This document shows, in pieces, positions 1 to 9,933 of a stretch of 64,000 nt of DNA. The stretch is from Chersky-840 sp963794615 (GTDB lineage: Bacteria; Actinomycetota; Acidimicrobiia; Acidimicrobiales; UBA8190). Position 1 is the stretch's first letter, and each line of letters opens with the position of its first letter. The notes beneath the pieces were generated by a model. That model did not search any database, was not told the DNA's origin, and worked only from the letters and a program-made list of their open reading frames with translations. The stretch covers positions 116,582-180,581 of the forward strand of contig CAWCEP010000011.1 of assembly GCA_963794615.1 (NCBI GenBank), written 5' to 3'. Position numbers and translations under genes: made by a program.

Positions 1-101
1 TGTCGCACCCGCCGTCGCCGATCGCCCAGGCCGTCGACGGCACCGCCAATGCACTCGTGGCCGCCATCACCCAAGCCACCGGCCTGCACCCGATCCGGTG
101 A
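1..101 (+). CDS. C-terminal end of an unidentified protein
   Basis: Only the last 32 residues or so are present, read in the frame that stops with TGA at the end of this span. The tail is alanine-rich (AQAVDGTANALVAAITQ) and ends in GLHPIR. It is too short to assign to a family. It converges on the ipdC-like gene with an 18-base gap. In mycobacteria a ferredoxin gene lies on the far side of ipdC, but nothing here supports that identity. Confidence 0.45.
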   Translation, partial: SHPPSPIAQAVDGTANALVAAITQATGLHPIR

Positions 102-119
102 CCGCCGTCGGCGGCGCGA

Positions 120-1222
120 TCAGCCCGCGGCGCCGAGCCGCACCAGCGTGGCGTTGGCCTCGGTCACGATGGCGCCGATGAGCTCGGCCACCGTGGGGAG
201 CTCCTCGATGACGCCCACCACCTGGCCGGTGGGCAGGACGCCGACGTCGGTGCGACCGTCGACGAGGGCGGCCTTGGTCATCATGGGGGCGTTGGCGGCC
301 ATGACCACCTGAGCCCACGACAGCTCGTTGCCCTCCTTCATGGCGCGTCCCTCGGCCAGCCAGGGCCCGCATCGAGGTGTGCGTCTGGCGCCGGAAGGCC
401 AGGGCGTTGCGCAGGGCGCGGGGCAACGCCGCCACCCGGCCCGCCCCCTCGAGATGGTCGACGACGTCGGTGCGGATGACCCGCTGGGGCGCGCCGTCGA
501 CCCGGGTGGTCACGACGGTCCCGGTGACGGGCGTGCCCAGGTAGATCTTCTTCACGTCGTCGGGGACGGTGCTCTCCCGGGTGAGGAGGAACCGCGTCCC
601 CATGGCGATGCCCGGCCGCGCCGTAGGCGAGGGCGGCCACGAGGCCGCGGCCGCGTCGAGAACCCGCCGGCGCCGATGACCGCCACCCGGTCCCCGACGG
701 CGTCGACCACCTGGGGCAGCAGCAGCGACGTGGGCACCTGTCCGGTATGGCCGCCGCCTTCGGCCCCCTGGGCGATGACGCCGTGGACTCCCCACTCGGC
801 CACCTTCTCGGCGTGACGGCGGGCGCCGACGGTGGGGATCACGACGACCCCGGCGTCGCGCAGCCGGGCCACCATGTCGGGCCGGGGCGCCTGGGCGAAG
901 CTCGCCACCTTCACCCCGGCCTCGACGAGCAGGGCGATGCGCTGCGGCGACGTCGGGGGCGTCGGTGCGCAGGTTCACGCCGAAGGGCGCGCCGGTGCGC
1001 GCCCGCACCTCGGCGATGGCCGCGCCCAGCTCGTCGAGCGGTCATCGTGGCCGACGCCAGGATGCCGAGCGCCCCGGCGTTGGCCGTGGCCGCCACCAGC
1101 CGGGGACCGGCCACCCAGCCCATGCCGGTCTGCACGATGGGGTAGCGCACGCCGACGAGGTCGCACAGCCGGGTGTGCAGCGCGGGGTGAGGGTCGGGCA
1201 GTCCGACGTCCGGGGTCAGGAC
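120..1222 (-). CDS. ipdC: IpdC-like nitronate monooxygenase family reductase (frameshifted)
   Basis: This is an FMN-dependent TIM-barrel protein of the nitronate monooxygenase/2-nitropropane dioxygenase family. The N-terminus reads CDLVGVRYPIVQTGMGWVAG, the middle carries GVHGVIAQGAEGGGHTG with the flavin-site H, and the C-terminus reads ANAPMMTKAALVDGR. These pieces lie in different frames, so the gene is broken by several single-base indels (near 1040, 930-960, 640 and 350). In M. tuberculosis the family member beside ipdAB (Rv3553, IpdC) acts in breakdown of the steroid C/D-ring intermediate HIP. The same order here (echA20-ipdA-ipdB-this gene) supports that role. No convincing start codon is visible. 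The reading begins right at the ipdB stop, so the two were probably coupled. Family is certain; the steroid role is inferred from synteny. Confidence 0.8.
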
Positions 1223-1997
1223 GGGATCTCCTTGTCGCGCTGGCGGGTCGGGTCGAGGACCTCGCGGATCAGCTCGAGCTCCTCGGCGCTCGGGCAGCCG
1301 GGTGGTGGGGACCGGGTCGGGAACGACGAGCTCGAAGCCGGTGGCGCCGACGACCTCGCTCGACGGCCACGCCGGGGTGGAGCGACCGGAGCCGCATGGC
1401 GTGGTCGGGGGTGTCGAAGTCGAACACGCCGAGGTTCGAGACGACGACGCGGACTCGTGGAAGCGCGTCGCCGCCGGCCCCGCCGCGGCGGCCCGGTCGT
1501 AGCCGACGCCGCACACCATGTCGACGTGCTCGACGAAGCTACGCGCCGTGTGGGCCGGGACCCAGTAGCTCGTGGTGTGGTTGAGGCTGTTGCCCGGCGC
1601 GCCCCGCACCCCGATGAGCTGGGCCTTGGGCCGGGCCCAGTCGCCGATGGCGCTGAGGTTCTGGTTGCCGAAGCGGTCCACCTGCGACGCCATCATCATG
1701 ATGTGGCGCCGACCCGACCACACCACGTCGAAGACCCGCCGGTACGGCATCCACGCCTCGAGGACGAGCTCGTGGCGTGCTGCGGAGACCGACGGGGTGT
1801 TGGCCATGAGCGCGGCCTCGCCGTCGGTGAGCACGAGGTCGGGCTCGAAGGTGAGCCGGGCCAGGCGGGCCCCGATGGCCGGGCATGGTGCCGAAGGGGC
1901 TGGCGATCGATCTCGCCGTCGCCGCGCCACGCCTCGGCGCAGGCCACGGCGCACGACCTCGGCCCGGGTGACCTCGGTCAGCGTCCGGACCGGTCAT
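1216..1997 (-). CDS. ipdB: IpdB-like CoA-transferase family beta subunit (frameshifted)
   Basis: This is the beta subunit of a class I CoA-transferase-fold enzyme. In steroid degraders IpdAB is a hydrolase that opens the last steroid ring (ring C) of the CoA thioester COCHEA-CoA. Conserved stretches are ARLTFEPDLVLTDGEAALMA, FDVVWSGRRHIMMMASQVDR, GNQNLSAIGDW, LNHTTSYWVP and VVSNLGVFDFDTPDHAMRL. They sit in alternating frames with breaks near 1900-1960, 1490, 1370 and 1300. The ATG at 1997 overlaps the end of the alpha subunit by about 20 bases, as expected for a co-translated heterodimer. The stop at 1216-1218 abuts the ipdC-like reading. Length fits the family once the frames are joined. The breaks are probably sequencing indels. 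Confidence 0.82.
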
Positions 1998-2856
1998 GCG
2001 GCCGGTCCGCCTCGCGACGGCGGCGCTGGTAGCCGGCCTCGTCGACCTGGAGGTAGCGGCGGTCGAAGGCCGCCCAGGCGTCGGGGTCGGCGGCCGCCGA
2101 CGCGTAGGCCTTCTGGAAGGCCTCGTCGCGGTCGTAGTCGGGTGGGCACGACGTGAAGTGGGCGCCGCCGGGCGCCTCGGCCACGGCGTCGGTCATCAGC
2201 CGGTTGATGTCGACGGTCTGGATGGGGCCCTCGTCGAGGAGCCGGCCCGGGCTCGACCACCTTCTCGGCGGTGACGAAGCGGCGGGTGGCGGCGCCCAGG
2301 AAGAGCTCGTCGAAGAAGGGGTCGGGGCCGAGCATCTGGCCGTTGCCGTGGGTGTCGGCCCGGTTCAGGTGGACGAAGGCGGCGTCGAGGGTGAGCGCCG
2401 GCATGGCCACCAGCTCCTCGCCGTCGTCGTAGGGCGAGCGCACCGTGCGCAGGCCGGGGTTGACCCGCATGACGTCGGAGCCCGAGCCCGGCCCGGGTGG
2501 GGAGGAAGGGCAGGCGCTGCGAGGCGGCCAGCAGGCCCAGGTAGAACATGCCCTCGTCGATCTCCATGGCCTCGATGGTCCCGGCCTGGCGGGCCTTGCG
2601 GAAGTGGGGGTCGAGGGCGATGGAGTCGAGGGTCACGAAGCCGTAGACGGCCTTGCGGACGCGCCCGGCCGCGCACAGCAGCCCGACGTCGGGCCCGCCG
2701 TAGGAGACGACGGTGAGGTCGCCGATGCCGGCGCGGAGGATGGCCCGCACCACCGCCATGGGCTTGCGCCGCGACCCCCATCCGCCGAAGCCGACGGTCA
2801 TGCCGTCGTCGGAGCTCGCCGACCATGTCGTCGACGGTGACGCGCTTGTCGCTCAT
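1978..2856 (-). CDS. ipdA: IpdA-like CoA-transferase family alpha subunit (frameshifted)
   Basis: This is the alpha subunit partner of the ipdB-like gene. It starts at ATG 2856 with MSDKRVTVDDMVGEL, then shifts frame near 2810 to MTVGFGGWGSRRKPMAVVRA. GIGDLTVVSYGGPDVGLLCA, VYGFVTLDSIALDPHFRKAR and EAMEIDEGMFYLGL follow. The Glu in IDEG, near residue 101, lies where the catalytic Glu of IpdA is expected (inference from the known Glu105 of the mycobacterial protein). Further breaks occur near 2490 and 2240. The C-terminus reads HFTSCPPDYDRDEAFQKAYA and ends at 1978. It lies 21 bases downstream of the crotonase gene on the same strand. Together the four minus-strand genes reproduce the Rv3550-Rv3553 order. 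Confidence 0.83.
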
Positions 2857-2877
2857 CGCCGCCTCCCCTGCGACGGC

Positions 2878-3637
2878 TCACGTGGAGGTGTCCGCGTCGC
2901 GCTTGTCGACGAAGGCCTGGCGCTGCTCGTCGGCGACGCCGGCGACGTGGAGCTCGTAGGTGAATCCCTGCTCGAAGCGGTAGCTGCGCTTCACGTCGAC
3001 GGGGTCGATGCCGTTGAGCGACTCCTTGGCCCGGCGGATGATGGTCGGGCTCTTCGCCGCGATGGACGCGGCCACCTCGTAGGCGGCGTCGATCGAGCTG
3101 GTCCCGGGGCACGACGCGCAGCACCGATCCGTAGTGGTGCAGCTCGGCGGCCGTGGCGGCTGGGCCGTGTAGACCATCGAGCCGCATGCGGTGCTGGGGG
3201 ACGAGCCGGGCCAGATGGGTGGCGGCGCCGAGCGCACCCCGGTCGACCTCGGGGAGCCCGAAGGTGGCGTCGTCGGAGGCCACCACGATGTCGGCGTTGC
3301 CGACGATGCCGATGCCGCCGCCGAGGCAGAAGCCGTGCACGGCGGCGATCACGGGGACCTCGCAGTCGTAGACGGCGGCGAAGGCGGCCGCGCAGCCCCG
3401 GTTCACCCCGACCAGCGCCTCGTCCCCCTCGGCCTGGATCTCCTTGATGTCCACGCCGGCGCAGAACCCCCGGCCCTCGGCGCGCACCACGACCACCCGC
3501 ACCGACGGGATCGAGCCGGCCGCCAGCACGGCGTCGGCCAAGGCGAACCACGCCGCCACGTCGAGCGCGTTCACGGGCGGCACGTCGATGACCACCTCGG
3601 CGGTGCCCGGCGCGCGCTCGTGTGTCTCGATACCCAT
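2878..3637 (-). CDS. echA20: EchA20-like enoyl-CoA hydratase/crotonase family protein (frameshifted)
   Basis: This is a crotonase-fold protein of about 250 residues. It has the oxyanion-hole motifs GRGFCAGVDIKEIQ and AVHGFCLGGGIGIVGNADI, and FGLPEVDRGALGAATHLARL in the substrate region. In mycobacteria EchA20 (Rv3550) hydrolyses the D-ring of the HIP-derived CoA thioester just before IpdAB acts. Start is ATG 3637. The frame changes near 3180 (after HRMRL) and near 3100, and the C-terminus, read from a third segment, contains AAKSPTIIRRAKESLNGIDP and YELHVAGVADEQRQAF. It is the first gene of the ipd operon. The 132 bases before the convergent-side neighbour hold no KstR-like site that I can see. 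Function is assigned by synteny and motif. Confidence 0.82.
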
Positions 3638-3769
3638 GGACGGCTCCCGATCGTTCCGTGACGACCCCGTCAGGATCGTCGAGCCGACCGGACTGAGGTC
3701 AGCCGCGCCGGTCCGAGCAGGGTATTCGGTGGCCGCCGGGGCATGCGAACGTGCGAGCCGCCGGAGCGG

Positions 3770-6019
3770 TCACGAGGCGGTGCAGGGCAGCTCCGAGTAC
3801 CACGACGGTGGGGTCAGCGCGCTGGCGCCCGACCACGAGCCGGTGGGCGACGACGCCTGGTGGACCCGGCCCAGCAACGAGATGACGGGCAGGATCCGCT
3901 TGGCCAGCCACTCGCTCCCGGCCACCGTGAGGTGGACGCCGTCGCCGCACCGGGCCTGGACGCCGCCGACGGTGACGCTGTAGTGCCCCCCCGGCGACAG
4001 CCACGCCCCGGCGTCGATCACCGTGACGTTGCCGCTCCCGGTGATCCCCGAGAACAGCCCCCGTTGGGGGCGCACCGACCGGGGCGCTCGCGATCGCGAC
4101 CCCGCCGCTCTCCGGACCGGCGCATCGGCCATCGACTCGATGATCTGGTTGTCGATGGTCACCCGGCCGGGATCGTCCTCGGGCCACGGCAAGCCGCTTG
4201 GTTGCACGCCGGTGTCGTAGAACGGCGAGGTCAGCAAGACCACATGGGCACCGCGCGATCCGAGGACGTCGACGGCTTGGTGGAACCGCGCCGTCACGTA
4301 GGCGTCGAAGGCCGGCACCCCCAGGTTGGTCCACGTCGAGTTCACCTCCTGGTCGAGCACATCGCTGCGGGCCAGGTACACGACGACATCGGGATTGAAT
4401 TGGCCCACCCAGGCGCGCCACTGGGCCATGAGGGCGTCGGGGTCGTTGTCGACGCACGGTTGCCCGGGCGGGTTGGTGAACCACAGCACCTTCACCAATT
4501 GGTCCATCGACACCGAGCAGCCCGGACTGCCCTCGTTGACCGCCACCACGCCGTAGCGCGCCATGAGCTGGCCGATCCCCACCCCGAGCGTGCCCGCCAT
4601 CGAGTCCCCGACGATAAGCACCTTCACGGGCGCAACCGGTGTGGTGGTGCGGACCGAGCCCCCTGCCCCCGTCCCCGCCGCCACGAGGGCGTTGCCGTGG
4701 CCGCCCCCCACCGACGCCGCCGCCACGTCGCTCACGCCCACGGTGGCCAGGAACGTGGTGAGCACGGCCAGGCTGGCCGCCAGCGGCATGGCGGTCGGCG
4801 CCCACCAGCTCGGGAGATGGCCTCGTCGGATCGGGAGCTCGACGAGGTACGCCGAGGTGCTCGCCACGGCGATGATCACCACCAGCCGGACCCCGAGCAA
4901 GGGGTAGCCCTGGAGGTGGGTGCGGGGGCCCGACAGGACCAGGACGAGGGGCCAGTACCAGAGGTACATGCCGTAGGAGATGCGGCCCACGTAGCGCAGG
5001 GGGCTCAGGCAGAGGACCGAGGCGAGGCGGCTCGAAGGCAGCGCGGCGACACAGGCGATGACGCCGGCCGTGCCCAGGGCGGCGACGAAGAACCCGCCTC
5101 GGAACACGAGCAGCGAGCTCGGCGGGACGAGCGCCCACAGCAGGGCGGTCCCGACCACGCCGGCGATGCCCCCGCTCCACAACGCGGCGCGGGCCCGGCG
5201 CGACCGGGCCGGTCCCCACAGCACGGTTCCGAGGGCCAGGGCCGCACCGACCAGGATGGCCTGGGCGCGGGTGTCACTGGCGTAGAAGCTGCGCGTGGTG
5301 TCGCCCCCGGCATGCGTCAGCGCCGCCATCCACAGCGCCGAGGCGACCGCGCCGGCGCCGGCGATGACGAAGAGCACCTGCAGACGACGTCGATGATCGG
5401 GCGTACCGGCCGGACCGATCGGGTCGGTGACCCACACCCCACCGTCGACCCCACCCCCGTCGACCCCGCCCCCGTCGACCCCACCCCCGGCGCGTCGCCC
5501 GGGCCGGCGCAGCCGGAGCACGGCCAGGACCACGATCGGCCACACCAGGTAGAACTGCTCCTCGATGGCCAAGGACCAGGTGTGGAGCAACGGCGACGCC
5601 GTCCCGTAGGCCTGGAAGTAATTGGTGTGATCGGCGATGAAGTGCCAGTTGGCGACGTAGAGCACCGTCGCCAAGGTGTCGCCGCGCAGCGAGGGGCTGC
5701 CGAAGATCTGCGGCCACAGGGCCGCACCCGCCCCCACGGCGGTGAGCATCAGGAACAGGGCGGGGAGCAGACGACGGGCCCGGCGTGACCAGAACCGACC
5801 GAGGGCGATGGTGCCGCTCTGGCGCCACTCGGCGACGAGGAGCGACGTGATGAGGTAGCCCGACAAGGCGAAGAAGACGTCGACGCTCAAGAAGCCGCCC
5901 GGGATCGTCGCCACGGTGTGGGTGGCGATGACCGCCACCACCGCCACCCCCCGGATCCCGTCCAACGCCGGCAGGTATTCCAACGAGACCGGTGACGCGG
6001 GACGCGTCCTCGTTCTCAT
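3770..6019 (-). CDS. Acyltransferase 3 family protein with C-terminal SGNH domain
   Basis: This 749-residue OafA/YrhL-type membrane O-acyltransferase probably acylates a cell-surface glycan or secondary wall polymer. The N-terminal half is polytopic and contains the family signatures ALDGIRGVAVVAVIATH near residue 20 and GGFLSVDVFFALSGYLI near 45. A basic Arg-rich turn (RFWSRRARRLLPAL) follows. The C-terminal third is an SGNH-like extracytoplasmic domain, with GDSM (catalytic Ser block, near residue 460) and DGVHLTVAG (Asp-His block, near 720). A Gly-Val-Asp repeat near residue 180 comes from a 15-base tandem repeat. The gene is unbroken apart from a possibly frame-altered patch near 4100 (Arg-rich RRAAGSRSRAP). 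It is monocistronic, with 110 bases to the ipd operon and a divergent SDR upstream. Confidence 0.9.
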   Translation of the reverse strand: MRTRTRPASPVSLEYLPALDGIRGVAVVAVIATHTVATIPGGFLSVDVFFALSGYLITSLLVAEWRQSGTIALGRFWSRRARRLLPALFLMLTAVGAGAALWPQIFGSPSLRGDTLATVLYVANWHFIADHTNYFQAYGTASPLLHTWSLAIEEQFYLVWPIVVLAVLRLRRPGRRAGGGVDGGGVDGGGVDGGVWVTDPIGPAGTPDHRRRLQVLFVIAGAGAVASALWMAALTHAGGDTTRSFYASDTRAQAILVGAALALGTVLWGPARSRRARAALWSGGIAGVVGTALLWALVPPSSLLVFRGGFFVAALGTAGVIACVAALPSSRLASVLCLSPLRYVGRISYGMYLWYWPLVLVLSGPRTHLQGYPLLGVRLVVIIAVASTSAYLVELPIRRGHLPSWWAPTAMPLAASLAVLTTFLATVGVSDVAAASVGGGHGNALVAAGTGAGGSVRTTTPVAPVKVLIVGDSMAGTLGVGIGQLMARYGVVAVNEGSPGCSVSMDQLVKVLWFTNPPGQPCVDNDPDALMAQWRAWVGQFNPDVVVYLARSDVLDQEVNSTWTNLGVPAFDAYVTARFHQAVDVLGSRGAHVVLLTSPFYDTGVQPSGLPWPEDDPGRVTIDNQIIESMADAPVRRAAGSRSRAPRSVRPQRGLFSGITGSGNVTVIDAGAWLSPGGHYSVTVGGVQARCGDGVHLTVAGSEWLAKRILPVISLLGRVHQASSPTGSWSGASALTPPSWYSELPCTAS
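5444..5488. repeat. 15-base tandem repeat, three copies, inside the acyltransferase gene
   Basis: Three head-to-tail units of GTCGACCCCACCCCC (the middle one with one A to G change) encode Gly-Gly-Gly-Val-Asp on the minus strand. They form a flexible cytoplasmic or loop linker between membrane segments. The period is a multiple of three, so copy-number change would keep the frame. Confidence 0.85.
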
Positions 6020-6141
6020 GGCACCTCCGCAGTCCCCCCGAAGGACGCCCCCGACGTCCTCACCCCTCCTGCGAGTCTCGCCGTGGGTCCTGAGAAGGTC
6101 AAGAGCGGCCCCGCTTGACTAGGTTCGGGTCGGTGGCAGCC

Positions 6142-6959
6142 GTGATCGACTTCACCGGCACCGTGGTCGTCGTCACGGGCGGGGCCCGGGGCGTGGGGCG
6201 CGGCATCACCGAGGCCTTCCTCTCGGCCGGGGCGGACGTGGCCATCTGCGGACGGAATGAGCCGGGGCCCGACGAGCTCCCGGTGGCGGGCGGGCGGCGG
6301 GCGGTGTTCTTCACCGCCGACGTGCGCGACGGCGAACAGGCGGCGTCGGTCCTGCACGCCACCCACGAGCGTTCGGGCGGGTCGACGTGCTCGTCAACAA
6401 CGCCGGGGGCTCGCCGTCCGTGCCGGCTGCGGACGCCTCGGCCCGCTTCGTGGCCCAGGTCGTCGCGCTCAACCTCCTCGCCCCCATGTACTGCGCCCAG
6501 GCCGCCAACGCCGTGATGCAAGAGGCGGCGGGCGGCTCGATCATCAACATCGCCAGCGTGTCGGGGCTGCGCCCGTCGCCGGGGACGGCCGCCTACGGCG
6601 CCGCCAAGGCGGGGCTCATCAACCTGACCCGCACCTTGGCCGTCGAGTGGGCTCCCAAGGTCCGCGTCAACTGCGTGGTGGCGGGGATGATCGCCACCGA
6701 GGCGGCCGAGGACCACTACGGCGGGGCGGCCGGGCTCGCCGCGGTGGCCGCCACCGTTCCCCTCGGTCGGATGGGCACCCCCGACGACGTGGCCGGCGCC
6801 TGTCTGTTCCTGGCCTCGCCCCTGGCGTCGTACGTGTCGGGGGCCGCCCTCGAGGTCCACGGCGGGAACGAGGGCCCCGCCTTCCTCGCCGCCGCCTGCC
6901 GCGGGACGGTGAAGTGGAGCGTCGTGCGGCGCCTGACGTGCTCTGATAGCCCCCCGTGA
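6142..6959 (+). CDS. Short-chain dehydrogenase/reductase (one frameshift)
   Basis: This is a classical SDR oxidoreductase. It has the Rossmann motif TGGARGVGRGI near residue 10, VDVLVNNAGG (NNAG), the catalytic Ser in IASVSGL and YGAAKAGL (YxxxK), and ends ALEVHGGNEG. The first 77 residues are in one frame and the rest in another. Restoring one base near 6371 gives FGRVDVLVNNAG. I chose GTG 6142 because it places the Rossmann fold normally; a TTG at 6115 is also in frame. The stop overlaps the pntA GTG by four bases, so it may be cotranscribed with the transhydrogenase. Substrate is unknown. Proximity to the ipd genes makes a steroid or fatty-acyl alcohol possible but unproven. Confidence 0.85.
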
Positions 6960-8116
6960 AACTCGCCGTCCCTACCGAAACGCGCACCGGCGAGCAGCGG
7001 GTGGCCATGATCCCCGACGTGGCCGGACGCCTGGTCGGCACCGGTGTCGAGGTCGTCGTGCAGGAAGGCGCCGGCGTGGCCGCCCACTTCCCCGACGCCG
7101 CCTATGCCGACAAGGGGGCGACGCTGCGACCCGGCGTCGGTGAGACGGTGGCGGGGGCCGACCTCGTCGCCAAGGTCCAGGCGCCCACACCCGACGAGGT
7201 GCAGCTGCTCGGTGAGGGGATCACCGTGGTCAGCTTCTTCCAGCCCGCCTCGCAGCTCGACACGGTCCGGGCCCTCGTGAAGACGAAGGCCACCGCGTTC
7301 AGCCTCGATCTCATCCCTCGGATCAGCCGGGCCCAGTCCATGGACGCGCTGTCGTCGCAGGCGACGGTGTCCGGCTACCTGTCCGCGCTCGGCGCCGCGG
7401 ACCGGCTCCCCAAGTTCTTCCCCATGTTCATGACCGCGGCGGGCACCATCCCGCCCGCCAAGGTGCTCGTGCTCGGGGCCGGGGTGGCCGGACTCCAGGC
7501 CATCGCCACCGCCCGCCGGCTCGGCGCCCAGGTGCGCGCCTACGACGTGCGGGCCGCGGCCAAGGAGGAGGTGCAGTCCCTCGGGGCCAACTTCGTGGAG
7601 CTCGAGCTCGAGTCCCAGGAGGGCGCGGGCGGTTACGCCCGCGTGCAGTCCGAGGAGTTCCTGGCCCGCCAGCGCGAGCTGATCGGCAACGAGGTGGCCG
7701 CCGCCGACGTGGTCATCACCACCGCGGCCGTCCCCGGACGCCAGGCCCCGGTCCTCGTCACCACCGCCATGGTCGAGCGCATGGCCGAGGGGTCGGTCAT
7801 CGTCGACATGGCCGCCGACAGCGGGGGCAACTGCGAGTTGTCCGAGGCGGGCAAGGACATCGTGCACCACGGCGTGGTGGTGGCCGGGCTCTCCAACCCG
7901 CCCTCGGCCATGCCCACCCACGCCAGCTTCCTGTTCTCGCGCAACGTGGCCAACTTCCTGGCCCTCATCGTGGTGGAGGGCGAGCTGGCGCCCGACTTCG
8001 ACGACGAGATCGTGGTCGGCAGCTGCGTGGTGCGCGCCGGTGAGGTCGTCCACGCCCCTACCGCCGAACTGCTGGCCGGAGACCCCAATACCGGAGCAAG
8101 GGAGGAAGCACCGTGA
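6956..8116 (+). CDS. pntAA: Proton-translocating NAD(P)+ transhydrogenase alpha subunit, soluble part (PntAA)
   Basis: This 386-residue NAD(H)-binding domain I of the membrane transhydrogenase couples proton entry to hydride transfer from NADH to NADP+, supplying NADPH. It begins KLAVPTETRTGEQRVAMIPD, as in alanine dehydrogenase/PNT N-termini. It has the nucleotide-binding VLVLGAGVAGLQAIATARRLGA near residue 170 and the mobile-loop-type YDVRAAAKEEVQSLGA. The C-terminus AGEVVHAPTAELLAGD precedes pntAB, with an overlap at GTGATC. The gene is intact. It is the only subunit of the trio without a frame break. GTG start, overlapping the SDR stop. The split alpha subunit (AA plus AB) is the usual actinobacterial and alphaproteobacterial form. 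Confidence 0.95.
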   Translation: MKLAVPTETRTGEQRVAMIPDVAGRLVGTGVEVVVQEGAGVAAHFPDAAYADKGATLRPGVGETVAGADLVAKVQAPTPDEVQLLGEGITVVSFFQPASQLDTVRALVKTKATAFSLDLIPRISRAQSMDALSSQATVSGYLSALGAADRLPKFFPMFMTAAGTIPPAKVLVLGAGVAGLQAIATARRLGAQVRAYDVRAAAKEEVQSLGANFVELELESQEGAGGYARVQSEEFLARQRELIGNEVAAADVVITTAAVPGRQAPVLVTTAMVERMAEGSVIVDMAADSGGNCELSEAGKDIVHHGVVVAGLSNPPSAMPTHASFLFSRNVANFLALIVVEGELAPDFDDEIVVGSCVVRAGEVVHAPTAELLAGDPNTGAREEAP

Positions 8117-8487
8117 TCGCCGCCGCCCCGGGCCTCATGAGCTTCATCACGGTCTTCGTGCTGGCCGCCTTCGTCGGCTACGAGGTCGTCTCCAAGGTGC
8201 CGAGCATCCTCCACACCCCGCTGATGTCGGGCACCAACGCCATCCACGGCATCATCCTGGTGGGCACCATGCTGGTGCTGGGCCAGGCGCACGGCCCCGC
8301 CCAGCTGACCCTCGGCTTCCTGGCCGTGGTCCTCGCCACCTGAACGTGGTCGGCGGGTTCGTCGTCACCGACCGGATGCTCCACATGTTCAAGGCGAAGC
8401 CGACGGATCGCAAGGCGGCCGACAAGGCCGCCGACGCCGACTCGGGCGGCAGAGCCGGTGCGGCCGACTCGGAGCAAGCCGTCGTGA
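8113..8487 (+). CDS. pntAB: NAD(P)+ transhydrogenase alpha subunit, membrane part (PntAB), frameshifted
   Basis: This is a short membrane subunit of the transhydrogenase. FITVFVLAAFVGYEVVSKVP and the GTNAIHGIILVGTMLVLG helix pair match PntAB. The reading meets a TGA at 8341 just after AVVLAT, but the next frame continues LNVVGGFVVTDRMLHMFKAKP, the expected family C-terminus. One C appears to be missing near 8340. The following Ala/Asp-rich tail (about 30 residues) is unusually long. It runs into the pntB start, and a TGA at 8485-8487 overlapping GTG 8484 is the likely true stop if another indel is corrected. Confidence 0.85.
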
Positions 8488-9888
8488 GCAGGGCCACCGC
8501 CACCGATCTCGTCTACCTGGTCGCCATCGTCGGCTTCATCTTCGCCCTCATGGGCCTGAGCTCGCCCAAGCACGCCCGGCTCGGGAACCTGGTCGGGGCC
8601 GGCGGGCATGCTCGTGGCGGTGGCGTGGACGTTCTCGCTGCCCCCGGTGTACTGCCACACCCGGAACCTGGTGCTCATCATCATCGCCATCGCCATCGGG
8701 GCCGTCATCGGCGTGCCCGCGGCCCGGATGGTGAAGATGACGGCCATGCCGCAGATGGTGGCCATCTTCAACGGCGTGGGGGGCGGGGCCGCGGCGCTGG
8801 TGTCGGTGACCGAGTTCATCTCGCTGCCGGGCAAGTCGATCGCCATCTACAAGATCTGCGAGATCCTCTTCGGCGTGCTCGTGGGGTCGGTGTCCTTCGC
8901 CGGCAGCGCCATCGCCTTCGCCAAGCTCCAGGAGCTCATGACGGGGCGGCCCATCACCTACCCGGGCCAGCAGCCCATCAACGCCGCCATCGGCCTCGCC
9001 ATCGTGGCCCTGCTCGTCGTCACCGTGGTCACGGCCAGCACCACCGCTGCTCGTCGTCGTGCTGGTGCTGTCGCTCGTCGCTCGGCGTCATCTTCGTGCT
9101 GCCCATCGGCGGGGCCGACGTCCCCGTGCTCATCTCCCTGCTCAACTCCTTCACCGGACTGGCCGTGGCCGCCTCGGGCTTCACCCTCAACAGCAACCTG
9201 CTCATCGTGGCCGGCACCCTGGTGGGGGCCTCGGGCATCCTGCTCACGCGGATGATGAGCCAGGCCATGGGCCGGTCGCTCGCCAACATCCTCTTCAGCG
9301 CCTTCGGCTCGGTCATCACCGCCACCGGGCGAGGGCCCCGACGCCGAGGGGCGGTCGGTGCGGGCGGGGACGGCCGAGGACATCGGCGTCCTCCTCGCCT
9401 ACGCCCGGAAGGTGGCCATCGTCCCCGGCTACGGCCTGGCCGTGGCCCAGGCCCAGCACGCGGCCCGCGAGCTGGCCGACGCCCTGGCCGGCGCGCGGCG
9501 TCGAGGTCTACTACGCCATCCACCCCGTGGCCGGGCCGGATGCCGGGCCACATGAACGTGCTCCTGGCCGAGGCCAACGTCCCCTACGACCAGCTGGAGG
9601 AGATGGACGACGCCAACCCGGAGATGGCCGACCACCGACGTCGCCCTCGTGGTGGGGGCCAACGACACGGTGAACCCGGCGGCCAAGAACACTCCGGGCA
9701 GCCCCATCTTCGGGATGCCCATCATCAACGCCGACCAGGCCACCAACATCGTCTTCCTGAAGCGCTCGATGCGACCCGGCTTCGCCGGCATCGACAACGA
9801 GCTGCTCTACGACCCGAAGACGACGATGCTGTTCGGCGACGCCAAGGACTCGCTGTCGAAGCTGGTGGCGGCGGTCAAGGCGGCCTGA
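8484..9888 (+). CDS. pntB: NAD(P)+ transhydrogenase beta subunit (PntB), multiply frameshifted
   Basis: This is the membrane domain plus the NADP(H)-binding domain III. Recognisable blocks in order are VYLVAIVGFIFALMGLSSPKHARLGNLVG, MPQMVAIFNGVGGGAAALVS, TGRPITYPGQQ, NSFTGLAVAASGFTLNSNLLIVAG and MMSQAMGRSLANILFSAFG. The NADP-site blocks AEDIGVLLAYARKVAIVPGYGLAVAQAQ, MNVLLAEANVPYD, VGANDTVNPAA and FLKRSMRPGFAGIDNELLY follow. Reading all of it needs at least six frame changes (near 8605, 9050, 9340, 9500, 9545 and 9640). Every conserved block survives at the residue level, which argues for sequencing indels rather than a pseudogene. It forms an operon with pntAA/pntAB and converges on the PIN/TRAM gene. 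Confidence 0.9.
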
Positions 9889-9933
9889 CCGACCCGCGCC
9901 TCGGCGGGCGCAGAGTCTCGGCCGGCACGCGCC

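Noticed and set aside
3743..5788. 681-residue plus-strand open frame
   Set aside because: Shadow of the acyltransferase gene. It has Arg/His/Gln-rich low-complexity text, and the minus strand encodes a recognisable membrane enzyme.
8484..9888. pntB as a pseudogene
   Set aside because: All functional blocks are conserved at residue level in alternating frames, and the adjacent pntAA is intact. Recent sequencing indels explain this better than decay.
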